A DNA stretch of 64,000 bases from Carex sylvatica (GCA_964058845.1 CAXKVR010000158.1:62001-126000); one strand, 5' to 3'. Positions 44,101 to 57,613 are shown, counted from the stretch's first letter. A program made the numbers and translations. Notes: generated by a model not told the origin, from the sequence alone.

Positions 44101-45716
44101 TCCACATCTGTAGCGTTCATACTGAGTAGCGCATCTTCAGTCTTCATGTTGTCGAGATAATACAACCCTCCTTTCCTAGTACCACGGTCAAGAATTCTCT
44201 TGGTTTGGATATCCTGAAATGTGCAATAGTCAGAAAATATGTGAACTACACAGTTTAGTTCTCGTGTTAGTTGACCAATGGATATTAATTTTGAAGACAA
44301 AGATGGTACCACTAATGCATTTTTAAGGGTCTTCTCGGATATAGTGCCACATCTCCTGCTCCACTAACCGGGTAACAAATACCATTTGCATTAAATATCC
44401 TTTTTTTCCAGGCAACTTAGAGTTTATAAGATCTTTTTCAGTACATGTCATGTGGTCTGTGGCTCCTGTAAGCACCCACTCTTCTTCTTTTGAATAATTA
44501 TAATTACTTAAGCCAATGGCATTACCTGATGCATCTTGGATTGGAAACATAGGATTACTGGTACCTGCTGCATAGAGCCCTCTGATCTGATGGTTCGCCT
44601 GTTCCATTGAACTACTTGGTTCTTGACTTCGGCTGCTAGCTCCACTGGTATTCACCCACTGTTTCTGTTGTGACCCGGCCACTTGATTGAAATTATCAGT
44701 CCCAGTATTGCTTTCTCTTGGCTGGGTTAAATCATGAGCTCCAGCATCTACCTTTGCAACAGCTGTTTAACCTTTTCCTGACCAATTATTTTTCCCTTTG
44801 CGCTTATCCTTAAACCACTCAGGATATCCTACTAACTGAAAGCACTGTTTTTTGGTGTGTCTTGTCTGCCCACAGTGGGTACATTTCAACCTAGATTTAT
44901 CAAAGTTCTTTTGCCCCCTCGAGATCATAGCAGCGGGTACGTGAGATTCTCCTTCATTTACTTCATTCATGATCTCTTGTCAAGTGGCTTCTTTCCTAAC
45001 CCTTGCAAACGCTTGTTCAAGTGTTGGAAACAAGGTCATTTGGAGAACATTTGCTCGTTCGTTATCTAGTTTGTCATCAAGGCCATCTAGAAATGAATAA
45101 ACTCTGGACTCTTGAATGAATTTGTCAAATTTCTCGATGTCAGTTGTACACTCCATAAGATTCGAACGACGAAAATTGATTTTAACCATAGGTCTTGCAG
45201 GTCGTTGTAGTATTCTTCAACTAATCTACCCGCTTGCTTGATTCTATTCACCTTCTTATTCAAATCAAACACTTGGGCCGCATCACTTCCATAGTAAAAG
45301 GTAGTGGCTATGGCTTCCTACACCTCCTTGGTCGTTGGATAGCGAAGGAACTTGCCGTAGAGGTTCTTATCCAGAGAATTACAGATCCAGTCTTTCACTA
45401 CTGTGTCTTCAATATCCCACCGTTTAAACAGTGGATCCTTGTCGTTCGGTGGAGGATCTGTTATGTGTTTCAGTTTTTCGCGAGCCTTGAGACACATACG
45501 TATTGATTGTGACCATAGGGAATAATTCTTTCCATCTAGTTTGATGGGAATGAGATTCGGATGTAGGGTTGTATCAGAAGTAACATGTGATGATGGTGTG
45601 GGTCTGATAGAGGTCTGCTGCATAGCCATCAATTGGTTCTGCTGTAAGGTAATTAGTTGTGCTAGTTTTTCGATTAGGTTGGCTGTGTCAGGAGAGGTCT
45701 CGTAGTTGGTTGCCAT
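41120..45716 (-). pseudogene. Decayed copia gag-pol (element 2)
   Basis: The gag start is at 45716 (MATNYETSPDT), and a zinc knuckle CTHCGQTRHTKKQC lies at about 44867-44908. The protease region (about 44490) reads WVLTGATDHMT and lacks the catalytic Asp expected before the TG. Integrase (about 43155-44312) keeps HTDVWG and RSDNGTEY, but a poly-T run at 43587-43602 has changed the catalytic Glu region into a Lys tract (VAKRKKKKK). Reverse transcriptase (41918-42967) keeps YVDD. RNase H ends at 41120 with LSSAELEF, CDNKATI and KHVEIDRHFI. Several in-frame stops and shifts separate these blocks. It is not functional. Confidence 0.92.
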
Positions 45717-45786
45717 GGTGATTATTTCAAAAAAAGTATCAATAACAAATTTTCGACAGCAGGTTACTCTTCCTGCTCTGATACCA

Positions 45787-46134
45787 TGTAATAAATCAAG
45801 AACACCAAACTCCAAAAAAACTCCCCCCCACCCAAAATTTTATTTCATCAAAATATAGTTTTACAGTGGTTCTTTTTTTTCTATTTTTTTCTTTCTTACA
45901 TATTCTGTCTTCACAGTCTACATTTATCATGCTCTATATTTCATATTTTGGAAACTAAAAATTACATTCTATACTTAGATTATACCAGCATTATTGCCTA
46001 ACTACAATATAATTACATTTTGATTACTCCAATATGCTAATATGTCTTTCCTTTTACTTCATGCTTTTCTATTCTTGAACGCCAGATTTTCTCTGCTCTG
46101 TTTCCCAATTCGTGCCCGCTTGCTTCCTTTGACA
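45787..46134 (-). repeat. 5' LTR of copia element 2
   Basis: The higher-coordinate LTR, adjoining the minus-strand primer site at 45772-45786. Confidence 0.93.
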
Positions 46135-46139
46135 GAACC

Positions 46140-48459
46140 GGATTGTACAGCTTAAGTTTAATTAAATACATATTGTCACGGAGGGCTTGGTTGTTGATCG
46201 ACTGGGAAATACAGAGCTATAATTTTGGAAACATATAATCATCATGTAGATAAGATATTGGATATGCAACATGTATTTGATTAGCAAAAGGTTTCTGGCT
46301 TTATTCCATTGCGTTGATATCTACAAAATTACATATGATCGATATGACTTGTGGAAATGAGTATATATGCCAAGGTTGTCGCCTTCATGGGAGGAAATGT
46401 TAGCTTTGTGTGGCACAAGTACAACCTATTAAAATCATTACATGTTATGTCAATTAGATGATTTTTCTCGTCACGTACACTTTGTGTTGTAGGCTAGAAA
46501 TTAAATGCAAATTGGTACGTATTTGAAAAAAAATGAAAATATTTTTTAAGAAAGAAGCTTGGATGTATTTGTTGGTCCAGGCACAAATAATTTATTGAAG
46601 TCCCTACTCATTAAATATTACTTGAAGGTATATGGCATTGGACTTTGCATGAACTTTGGATATATATTGCAGCAGGAAGTAGCAAAGAAAAGAAGTCTGA
46701 AGAGGATCACACCTAATGCATGCAAAATCTGCAATTTCCTGTCACATTAATTGATATATAATATTTAAGTCATTTAATCTCAGTCAATGCTCTCATATTT
46801 CTTCCTATCAGCCAAATATAACCAAATTTATCTTCTTACCAAACAAAAAAGGGGGAAAATACACAAAGCCTTAGGAATTTTCTGTTATTTTTTCTTCTAA
46901 GCCTTCTAATTTTGGATATCTTTTTTAATTACCAAGGATTTGTCATGTTCAAAATTCAGTGTGAGGTGAGTTAATAGACTTTGACCTTCAGCTCTTTCTC
47001 AAAGCAAAAATTAATAAATACCAAGTAGTTACTAGCTTTCTGTAAACTGCACTCAGGTCACAAGTATTGAATATATATATACAGTGTACCATCCAACTTC
47101 AATTAATGACCGAAGGATTTCAATTTTTGTGTGATGTCCAACTTTTATTAACAGTGTACGTACAATTTCACTTCTCAATTGCTTTATAAAAAAACAAAAA
47201 ACAAAAAAAACTTGTCAATAAATCAGGTATTTGTGAATTTTTATAGGCTAATAATTACTTAACGGGCAAAATGTACTACCGTCGACCATTAAACTTTCTT
47301 CCAAATTTAATGTACTACTTTAGCTTTAACTGAACAACGTAGTTTTTAGGTATTTTATGTTTTATTTTATTTTTTGGTTTAGAGGTACTAGATAGTGGTT
47401 TGGTATTTTCTTTTGTAAAAACAATTATGACTTTTTTTTGAAATTCATGGAATTTTCCTACTTCTATCAAAAATAAAGAAACAAATTTAGTAATACAGTT
47501 GCAAACCTGAGGTAATAAGATATGCACCGGATTTGGTCGGCCTCAGGCTCCTCAGTTATCTCTTTGTTTACCGGCAGCTAAATAAGCCTCAGCTCTCAGC
47601 TTTTTTACTTGAAATGTACAGAGCTCAAAAGAACAAAAACAGGCCAGTTCTGTGACTCCATTTCACTTTCTCAGTCCCCCCTTTGGCATTTTCTATTTGG
47701 TTTCCAGAGCACAATATAGATTTATTTATTTTCAATTTTTCTCATGTTCCAACAACTTTAAAACAAACAGAAACACGCACAATCTTATGTTTCACACGTG
47801 TTAAATTTCTTGCAAAAAATGGTAGTATATAAATTAATAAACTTGATGAAGGAATAAAAATTCGAAGAGAGTTCAAATACCTCTATTTTTTGTGTCTCTA
47901 TCATACATTTATTTTTAAAAACTTTAACAACTTAAAAATAAAAAATAAAACAGTTAGATATGATATATATTATTTTATTTATGCACATATAAATAATTAT
48001 TAATTATGATATTTTAAATTTAGTTTGTATAAAATTGATAAAAACGGATTAATCAATTGTTTAGCTTGAAACGAAAGGTCCTCACCAAACCAAAATTGGA
48101 TCGATAAATATCGGACTAAACATCTCTTTTGTTCGCATGCTACATTGAAAAAAGAGCCTTTGTTTTTTTCAAGAAAAATAGGCTGTCTATTTTAATTTTA
48201 TTAAGAGAATTGACATATTAATATCTTCACTGCTATGTCATGGTTAATGTATCAAGAATTGACGTTAACAGCATTATGATTTAGTTATATAATTTAAGGA
48301 TTTTTTATAATAGTTCTTGATCTAACAGTGAACGGAAAAATTAACAATGGAGTTGAAAATTGGAAAGATTTATATAAAAGATTCTTCAACCAATTTCAAC
48401 CAAATTACACAATATGTGATTTATCTTAATAGAGTTATGATTGAATTATGAAAAAACTT
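46140..48459. other. Intergenic, no gene recognised
   Basis: AT-rich. Short frames (for example 46559-46750 +) show no known motifs or splice context. No tRNA or RNA hairpin was recognised. Confidence 0.5.
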
Positions 48460-48795
48460 GGGTGTGATGTGTTCACCAAGAGGGTTTGGTGAGCATAACT
48501 TCAAAAGTATATCAAATTGGCTTCAAACGACGAATCAAAACGTTAAAATTCATGTATTTTATGAGTGATGCATGTACATGCAAAATTTTGAAAGTTTCGA
48601 ATTCATTTCCTACAAGATCAAGCGGTCAAAGAAATTAATGATAGCAAATGAATTCAAAATTTTTAAAATTTTGTATGTACATGCATCACTAATGAAATAC
48701 ATGGATTTCAACGGTATGGATTCTTCGTTTGAAGCTGATCCAATATACTTTTGAAGTTGTGCTCATTAAACTTTCTTGCTAAGCACGTCACACCC
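48460..48795. mobile_element. Foldback MITE
   Basis: Ends GGGTGTGATGTG and GTCACACCC are inverted with a few mismatches. The arms share CTTCAAAAGTATATC, AACGAAGAATC-like words and ATGCATGTACATGC. The style is that of 39774-40186 (GGTTTGGTGAGC, GGCTTCAAACGACGAATC), but the target duplication is not clear. Confidence 0.65.
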
Positions 48796-49624
48796 TAAAT
48801 TTGCGCTCTCTCTCTCTATATTAAAAGTTATGTTTAGAAATGAGATAAATAAAAAATAGCAAAATAACAAAAACATTTTTGTATCAAAAGGGGATATTAA
48901 TATTATATTTTTAGTTTATTTTGTCATATTGAATTTCAAACGTAACATTAAAAAAACCCGCTGAAACTTGTATTTTTCTTATTTTTTTTAAAGAAAAAAG
49001 AGGATGTTCTAAATCTTCAAACTCTAATTATGTCTTTTATGTGTTATGATCCAAAAATAACTTATTAAAAAAAAAAGAATGAGTAAAAGGTGAGGTAAAA
49101 TCGACTTCACATTCTCTACATTTCGATTTGTGAGTTACAAAATCGATAAATTTTTGTTCAATTTTTCAGTGCAACTCACATATTCTCCTCTTTTTTACTC
49201 TCCACTCACCTTCAAATTTTATAGTTCTAAAATAAGTAATTAGCTATAATCTGATTCACTCACACCTTAACTCACCTTCGTTTCAGTGGTGGAACAAAGT
49301 GCTAGTTGGAGGTGGCTAAGCTGAGTTCGTGCCCTCCTAGGTTCCTGAGGTGCAAGTTAAAAAAATGAACGGTTCAAATTAATTCAAATCAGTTCAAACT
49401 CAATCCGATGCCTATTGTACGTAACTGTAGAACATCTGCTTGATAATTTGTGCAATATTAAATGAACGGTTCAGATTTACCACTTGCACCTTAGATATTT
49501 GAGGTGATATTGATTCAACTAAGCCACCTCCATAAAATTAGAAATGAGCACTTGAATCATTTATATAAGTAATTATACATTTATACATATTATTCCTCTT
49601 TATAAATAAGATTAGCCAACCCCC

Positions 49625-49655
<31 letters not shown>

Positions 49656-51499
49656 AAAAAAAAAAATCTTAATTTTCCTAGTTCGGTCCCTATGCGCGCT
49701 CTCTTCTCTTCTCTATGCGTACCTCCTTCATTAGCCCGAAAGAATTTGTCGTGTGAAAAGTTTGTCACTAATTATTTTAAGCCGGTAAAACTGTAAAATC
49801 TAGGTAAGTAAATGAGGCTTTGACGGTAAGCTAAAGAAGACGCGTTTTCGTAGAAGCCAAAAACAGTCTTAGGAAATGTCATAAGAGTAACATGGCCAGT
49901 GGGGAGACAAGCCTGGGAGCAGCGAGTGACAAACAAATGGACTTCGCAAACTGAGAAATTGATGGTATAGGATCGGAAAACAAGAATATGTTGACTTATT
50001 GAGTGAACTACTGAACTGTGAATTTCTGTCGCTTAGTTGAAATTTTGACTTTTTATGACACCTGTCGGCTCGTCGCTATCAAATGAAATTTATATACTAA
50101 ATTTTTATTAATGTCCTTGTAAACATCATATATTTCATATTTTAAGAATTGGCTTTCTTTTCCTCTCAATTGACAACTTAAAATTGTACCCCTTATAAAT
50201 ACCATTTGTTCAATTTTTTTTAGAATATAATACTAATAATAATAGCTTGATGTTTTAAGCAATCATAAAATTAAAATATACAAAATAAATTTTACTTCTC
50301 TAATTTGCTAAATAAAACAAAGTCATTGAAGTAACAAACTTATTATCTAACTTCATCCTTATTTCATAAATGTAGATTAAAAATCAACAAAATCATTAAG
50401 TTATTTAGCAGATGTGTTTTCTTATTTAACTAATTAGAGGCGCTTGAATGAAGGAACCGAATCCTCTGCCTCTCTGGGGGTAAGAATTTCCTATTCTCAG
50501 AGTCACTGTATGTGGGTTTAACGTGAACCCCAGTTCAAAAATAAACAGTGATCAACTCCCTTTAATAATGACCGGTTCTGTACACAGCGACTGAGGGGTC
50601 AAAAAATTTCTGCACTCAGAGCAGAGAATTTGAATTCTTGAATGAAAGTATATCCTTGAGAAATTGGGACAACCTTTGTCTTTTCTTTAATTTGTCTGAT
50701 GACAATTTTGGATTTTGTGCGGCACATTGTGTACAATTATATGCGTAAACAAAGTGTTGCAACGTTTTGCTGTAGAAACGAATATCAATCTTCTAACGAT
50801 AAAAGCGTGAATGAAAAGAAACATTGATTGAACTGCATTGGACTAAGTTCAATAATTTGAAATTTTATTTAAAATTGATAATTACAGAGTTTGTAATTTT
50901 ATCTGAAAGTAGCCCGGTTAGGTATTACATAAGATGTGAAAAATCTGTTAACAAAAACAAAGTATTTACCAGCAAACCAAAAGAAATGCACTTAATCATC
51001 ATTTACATAATATATAAATAATAGAGTTTTGACTTAATTTCAGTAAAATAGTGAATGAATCCAACTACAAAGCCACTTGATGCTGGTATGGAGATATTTT
51101 CAATGTAACCTATGTATACATATATAAAGAGAATTTAAAAAAAAAAGAAAAAAAGAAAAAAAGTATAAATTTGAAATAAGCACACTTTTCGTTGCTAAAA
51201 TTGCATGGTTATGAAATTATTTATGTAATAGTTTGATAATAATAATAAGATAAATTTAATAAATAATTGATAAAAAAAAATCATAACTTGTTTCATTAAT
51301 TTATTTACTGTATTATAGCAAATTTTATTGCTTACTTTTACTTTAGATACCAAATTACCACTGATCAGAATTAAAATTTCGACAAGAAATAAACTTTTGT
51401 GTTATAAAGAATCGATGCACACTTGCACAGTGATCCTAGGGACTAGGGATATCATATCATTTGAACACACCACCTATGCTGCTGCAGTTTCAAGGTCAA
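48796..51499. other. Intergenic, no gene recognised
   Basis: AT-rich with a long C/A homopolymer junction (49620-49666). A possible decayed MITE lies at about 50455-50640 (GAATCCTCTGCCTCTC against CAGAGCAGAGAATTTG). No coding region supported. Confidence 0.5.
49620..49666. repeat. Homopolymer junction, about 26 C then 21 A
   Basis: A run of C (49620-49645) followed directly by a run of A (49646-49666). Runs like this are hard to sequence, so the length is uncertain. Confidence 0.9.
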
Positions 51500-52120
51500 A
51501 CCCTACCAAAGTGCCATGCTGTGCTGTGACTAACACGCTGTGATTTTGGTCACGTGTCGTACCGTACCGTGACCAAGTTAATTTTTCACGTGTCGTGCCG
51601 TGCCATGACCAAAATTATGAGGAGTGGTCACGGCACGCAAGTCATGCCATGACTCGCATGCCGTGACTAAGTCGTGCCGTAACCAAACGTGCCGTGATCG
51701 TCACTTTAACAAATTTTTAAAACCAGTAACTAATCCTAATTCTTGATTTATGACATAATATAGAAATTATAAGGATTTTTTATTTGACCTTCTATAGTCA
51801 AAACAGAAGAAATGATGAAATTATACGTGTCTCATGTATCTTCCGTGTCTCCCGTTCCGTGCTGTGCCGTGTTCCGTGCCGTGTTGTGACGAAGGTAATT
51901 TCTGTGCCGTGTCTTCTTTGCTAACAATTGGTCACGACACGTGAATGATCACGGCACGGAACACGCGAAGCACGACACGTATCTGACACCCGTGCCGTGA
52001 CGGAGCCGTACCGTTCTGTGACGGAGCTGTACCGTTCCGTGACGGAGCCGTGCTATTCCGTGACAGAGCCGTGCCGTTCCGTGACGGAACCGTGCCGTCG
52101 TGCCATTTTTCTCACTCTAA
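51500..52120. mobile_element. Non-autonomous TIR element with CCGTGAC arrays
   Basis: The right end, read inward, is TAGAGTGAGAAAAATGGCAC, the same terminus as the element at 55662-56022. The left end is more decayed (CTACCAAAGTGCCATGCTGTG). The right interior is a tandem array of GTGACGGAGCCGTGCCGTTCC-like units. Non-coding: the frame at 52050-52289 is the array. Confidence 0.5.
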
Positions 52121-52907
52121 GTGCAACTCCGACTCTCCCTCTACATGTGTTACTGGTAGTTTTTTAATATTCGGTTTCGGTAGGTGGAAAGGCATCGCAT
52201 ATGCGCGATTGTATATGCAGATTTTAAATAATGAATTTTTATATATATATATAAACAAGTATACGGTAATATATAGTGATAATATATAGTATGAATCACT
52301 GTTAATATATTTTGAATCTGTTAATATATTTTGAATCAATATTTTTATCATTATTAATATACTTTAAATTGATAATATGTGATATAAACCACTGTTAGTA
52401 TACTCTAAACTGGTAGTTTTATCATTGTTAATATACTCTAAATCAGTAATATACTATAAACCGCATATTCGAATCGAATATAAATTTTTTATTCAGATTA
52501 CAACCGAATATGAATATGAATATTTGACCGAATATATATACTACACTGCTACGTAAAGAAAGAGGGAAAGGAAAAAGAAGGTAGGGCCAGGGTAATTTTT
52601 ATAGTTTACATATTACATATTAGTTTTATTTATGTTTCATTCTTATTCATTAAAATTATATAATAATTATCAAGTAAATTAATAATTTGTATAATCTAAT
52701 TCAAAAATATAGCACACAAACAAAAATATTATTTTAAACACATCATATATATAACATTATAAAATTTAAAAATTTATAATTATTGATCCATTATTCTTGA
52801 AAGAATATAAATTACTTATTAGATAAAACTGTATAATATATTTTATTTGTCATAAATTACTAATTAATCTCAACATTATATGAAAGACATTATAATATAT
52901 CATATAA
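52121..52907. other. AT-rich intergenic sequence
   Basis: Short repeated phrases such as TTAATATATTTTGAATC and TTAATATACTCTAAA recur between 52290 and 52450. No gene. Confidence 0.5.
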
Positions 52908-53283
52908 GAGGAGGAATTCACTTACATTGTTTTTGGTGACATCCGATTACATCTTATATTTTCAGAGTTTTCAAAGTCTAAACAGTCGATCCAAATCATT
53001 CAACACAATGGATATATTAAAATGTGCTTGCAGATCAAATTTTTCATTTTTTTTATTTTTTTACTATTTATTAAGTATTTTACAAAATCGTTGTTTTTAG
53101 ACCATTGAACTTTTGTACCCATCTTAATAAATAGTAAAAAAATTTCAAAAAATATAAAATTTGACTTGCAAGAATATCTTAATATATTCATCATGTTGAA
53201 CAGTTTGAATCGACTGTTTGAACTTTGAAAATATAGAATGCAATCTGATGTCATCAAAAAATGGTGTAAGTGGATCCCTCCTC
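52908..53283. mobile_element. Foldback MITE, Mutator-type
   Basis: Starts GAGGAGGAATTCACTTAC and ends with the inverted counterpart GGATCCCTCCTC. Flanks ATCATATAA and ATTATGTAA match at 7 of 9 positions. The interior shares GTTGAACAGTTTGAATCGAC and TAGTAAAAAAATTTC words with 38972-39371. Confidence 0.7.
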
Positions 53284-53794
53284 ATTATGTAATTAAATGT
53301 ATGAATAATAAATTATCATATGCAATTTTGAATTAATAAATTGATTAAAAATAAATAAATACAAAATAGTACTTACTCATACTCAAATTCAATAAACTAA
53401 TTGAAAAATAAAATATTCTTACCAATACTCTCATTTTTTAAACGAACAAAAAAAAATATTATCTCCACATGGCTCATCAAATACAATACATATAGAATAA
53501 ATAAGCAAAAAAGAGTTTCACTGACTACTATATTCCAACATTTTCAAAAGAAAAACAACAGGATAAATATTTTGCTTAGAATATTAACCTGATGATATAA
53601 CTGTGTAATTATACACAGTCGGATAAATAATATTGTATGATTTTATTTAAACGAATTGGCTCCGATCCGGCTCACTTTCGAATCAAAATGTCCTGACACG
53701 TGGCAATCAAGTCCAATCAAATCCGATCCATTATAACTTAACTTTATATTACAAAAAACAATATTTGTTTATATTCAACCAAAAAAGTGGAGCA
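53284..53794. other. AT-rich intergenic sequence
   Basis: No gene or bordered repeat recognised. Confidence 0.45.
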
Positions 53795-54290
53795 GACTAA
53801 GAATTCGTATCCTCTGGGTTAACTCAAATTTTGAGTTTAGATCTGAACCGTCCAACTTTAATCAACACAAATATTAAAGAATCTGGTGTCTCGAATTCTA
53901 ATCGGACGGTCAGGAGCAAAACTCAAATGGTGTAGACTACTGGATTCGATCTTGACGAATTCGCATCCTCTGAGATATCTAATATTTTGCGTGAATCTCA
54001 AAGCTCAAATAATACTGCCCCCTACGTCTCCCCCCGAATAGGCACCGGACACGTTGGTCACGCAAAATATGAGATATCTCAGAGGATACGCACTCATAAT
54101 TCATGACTTGGATGCTTGTTGCTGCAGGTCCGGATCTCCTGTAGTAACTCAAAACTTGAGTTGGAATTCAGATCGTCCGATAAGTATTCGAGTTAATCTA
54201 ATTTGTGATAGAATTCACGAGCTACTTTAATATTTGTGCAAATTGCAATCAAACGGTTCAAAGTTTGAGTTACTTTGGGAGATATTAATG
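53795..54290. mobile_element. Nested foldback elements of the GAATTCGTATCCTCTG family
   Basis: An outer pair is GTTAACTCAAATTTTGAG with CAACTTTAATCA against ATCAAACGGTTCAAAGTTTG and GAGTTACTT. An inner pair, about 53947-54093, is GAATTCGCATCCTCTGAGAT against ATCTCAGAGGATACGCACTC. The inner element also carries an inverted copy of the 6310-6450 / 33113-33240 repeat (AATAATACTGCCCCC). Borders are approximate. Confidence 0.55.
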
Positions 54291-54813
54291 CTGATCACTC
54301 AAGTTCGAGTCATGTAAAGCTCAATTCTGAATTCAAAACTGAAAATCGCTGTCTACCTTCTGTGTTTTGTACATATTCTAATTTTTTTTTCTTCTTAAAA
54401 GTCAAAAAAAGGAGAAAAAAAAAACGAGTCAGATCATTGAAATGGGTTAGGAGTAATGAGACCTGAACCTGCCTTAGTTACCTATCAAATCGGCCAAATC
54501 TGATCAACCCATCAAAGTCGAATTAGTAATTCACATATATACACAAACATATTTCGTTAGTTATATGAATAATTTTCATTTAAGTTTAACCTCAATAGTT
54601 TGAAAGTCCGTCTCTGCGTGTGATATTATGCACATTTATAAATAGTCAGTATTCTAAATAGCACGTTACAACGATGCAATAATGACGTTATAATATTTTC
54701 GGACCTTAAACACTAAGCTATGGAATAAAAGTGTGCTATTTCAGCTATGATCACTATAATGGTAATAGTGATCCGTTATTTGCGCTAGCGCTACACACTA
54801 TGCTACATATATA

Positions 54814-55144
54814 GGGTGCGTTTGAATGCACTCTAGAATAGCGAGAATAGCTACTATTGAGAATAACAAATAAGAATAGCATGGTAAGAGAATAGTGCTA
54901 ACTCAAGCTATTCGGAATAGCTAAAATGTTGTTTGGATGCACTCTTTGGAATAGAGCCGCTATTCTTTGGATGCATTCTTTGCAACAAATGTTATTCCTA
55001 CTTTTTGTTGGAACAGCGAGAATAGTGAGAACAGCGCTATTCTCGCTATTCTGAATAGCAATTAAGTATGTTTGGATGGATCAAAACAGCGCTATTTGGA
55101 ATAGCTAGCTATTCTCGCTATTCTCAATACATCCAAACGTACCC
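54814..55144. mobile_element. MITE made of TAGCGAGAATAGC repeats
   Basis: Ends GGGTGCGTTTGAATGCA and, inverted, GGGTACGTTTGGATGTA. ATA flanks both sides. The interior repeats GAATAGCGAGAATAGC-type words on both strands. The 3-bp flank would suit PIF/Harbinger, but it is not the standard TWA and could be chance. Confidence 0.6.
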
Positions 55145-55661
55145 ATAGGCTTTTATTTAAAGGTTTAAACTGAAAATTTATTTCAAGGACCAATGTTTTT
55201 CAAGATCCATATTGTTTTTGTTTTTAAATAGAAAAAAAAATAGATAGTTTATAATATGATGTTTTTTTTAAACATAAAATAATATATAGTTTATGCCATG
55301 ATGTTTTAAGTTATTTTTAAATGGAGAAGGATAGAGAGTTTATGATATTATTAGAGATATTTTGAATAATAATTTGAAATTTGTATTGGTTCAATATGAA
55401 TAATTTTTTTAATAAATTTTGTGTTACTTATTACTTTATTAGACTTTAAATAATGTTGATAACTAGTGAAAATATAAAATATAAAATTTCAAACAAAAAA
55501 CGATATATAGAATAGATTTTGCTATAACTACGCTATTTTGTGATATTTTTTATTTTTTGTCTTTCCAAGATGACACAATAATTGCTATTAAAAACCTTAA
55601 TAAATACAGTATGTACTTGCATGATATGTTATGTGCCAATAGTTGTGCATGATGTAATGCA
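55145..55661. other. AT-rich intergenic sequence
   Basis: No gene recognised. Confidence 0.45.
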
Positions 55662-56022
55662 TAGAGTGGAAAAAACGTGCCGTGATGTGATTTTGGTCTC
55701 GTGCCGTGACTAAAATATCAAGAGATGGTCACGACACGTGAATGGTCACAGCACATGAGTCACGCCGTGCCTAAACGTGCCTTGCGTAACCATTTAATCA
55801 TAATTTAAGTTAGTATATTCAACATTCACCATTTAATCAATATCTAATGGTCTTAATTACATGTGGCTCACGTGACTATGTGTCGTGACTAAAATATCAA
55901 GGAATGATCACAGCACGCGAATAGTCACGTCACGGAACACGCAAATCACAGCACGTATCGGACAAATGTACCGTACTGTTCCGTGACGGAGCCGGCTCCA
56001 CTGTGCCATTTTTGACACTCTA
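55662..56022. mobile_element. Non-autonomous TIR element, TAGAGTG ends
   Basis: Starts TAGAGTGGAAAAAACGTGCC and ends with the inverted GGCTCCACTGTGCC...CACTCTA. Flanks GTAATGCA and GAAACGCA match 6/8. The interior has CGTGCCGTGAC words as in 51500-52120. Probably a hAT-like family (inference). Confidence 0.6.
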
Positions 56023-56142
56023 GAAACGCACGTCGTATTTTATTTATTCACTACGTTTGAGTTAAAAATTCTGACTTTTTTTTTCTTTCTAAAACTCTTA
56101 AATTCTAGATAAAATATGGTAGGTTTCATATGTCAGAAGTTA

Positions 56143-57581
56143 CCGACATTTTTAAAAATACTCAAAAATAAAAACAAATTATTAAGAATAACCAGGTTAT
56201 GAGTAAAATTTTAAAAATACTCAAACCGTGGAAAAAAAATCCACAGTTTTGAATAAAAATTCAGAACCGTGGAATAAATCCACGGTTCTGAATTTTTATT
56301 CTTTTTTTTGTTTACTTTTTTTTTTTTTTAAACTTAGCTTATTAATGCAAAAAAAAAAATTGTCTATAAACTTGAAAAGCAGTGATTGTAAGTCCTATTT
56401 TTCACATATTTTAATTCATAATTAAAAATAAAAACCACAAGGACCATAATTTTTAAAATAAACTATATTTATGAAAATACATTCATTTATATCAAATGTG
56501 CAGACTTGCTAACACACAGAGTGATAATCCTAAACACAATTATTTTGGTTACAAAGAATAATTAACTTGATCATATAATGATAAAGTTGTAACTTGTTCG
56601 AAAAAAAATAAGTGGTGTTGTTCTATTTCATGTTCAAAAAGACAAATTGAAAATTATGATAATTATAAAAAAATACTAAAAAAAATTACTAGGCCTGCTC
56701 TCGATTTTTAAAAATTTCAAACAATGTCTTGACCGTCTCAACAATGGAACGGTTTGCTATGATTTTTTTTTTTCAATTTTTTTGTTTGACTGCCCCACTA
56801 AAAATAGAACATTTATATTATATTATATTATATATACATATATATATACATATATCCATCATGTTGAACTAAAATTTTTAACATATCCATCATGTTGAAC
56901 ATTTATATTATATATACATATACATATACATATATTATATTATAATATATATACATAAAAAAATAAACCGTGGATATTTTATTTATTCAAACCTTAATAG
57001 TGCACACAAAAAAAATTAATAAAAATTCAGAACCGTGAATTTCTAAAAATTGAATAAAAATAAATGTATAGGTGCTATATTTTGGTTATAAATTTTATTA
57101 ATTATGTACATAATTCATTATTTGAAATGGACTAAAAATAGAACATTTATTTATATATACATATACATATATCCATCATGTTGAACTAAATTTTTTAACA
57201 TGTCCATTATGTTGAACATTTATATTATATATACATATACATATATTATATATACATATACATATATTATATTATATATTATATATATACATAAAAAAAA
57301 TAAACCGTGGATATTTTATTTATTCAAACCTTAATAGTGCAAAAAAAAAGCAAAAAAAAAAAATTAATAAAAATTCAGAACCGTGAATTTATAGAAATTG
57401 AATAAAAATAAATGTATAGGTGCTATATTTTGATTATAAATTTTATTAATTATGTACTTAATTCATTATTTGAAATGGACTAAAAAAATAGAACATTTAT
57501 TTATATATACATATACATATACATATATCCATTATGTTGAACTAAATTTTTTAACATATCCATTATGTTGAACATTTATAT

Positions 57582-57613
<32 letters not shown>

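Larger units (their letters stand above)
40722..46134 (-). mobile_element. Ty1/copia retrotransposon 2, older, minus strand
   Basis: LTRs at 40722-41065 (344 bp) and 45787-46134 (348 bp) have ends TGT...ACA. The 5-bp duplication GAACC flanks the element (40717-40721, 46135-46139). The primer site on the minus strand (TGGTATCAGAGCAGG, 45772-45786) and purine tract (GAGGGGGAGTG on the minus strand, near 41066-41080) set the orientation. The LTRs differ at roughly 3% of sites plus T-run length changes, so it is clearly older than element 1. The coding region is broken by stops and shifts. Confidence 0.94.

Noticed and set aside
46345..46420. Possible paralogous empty site of the giant MULE (TTGTCGCCTTCATGGGAGG against GTGTCGCCTTTGTGGGAG)
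   Set aside because: Similarity covers only about 50 bases and does not extend convincingly on the left, so chance or a short repeat cannot be excluded.
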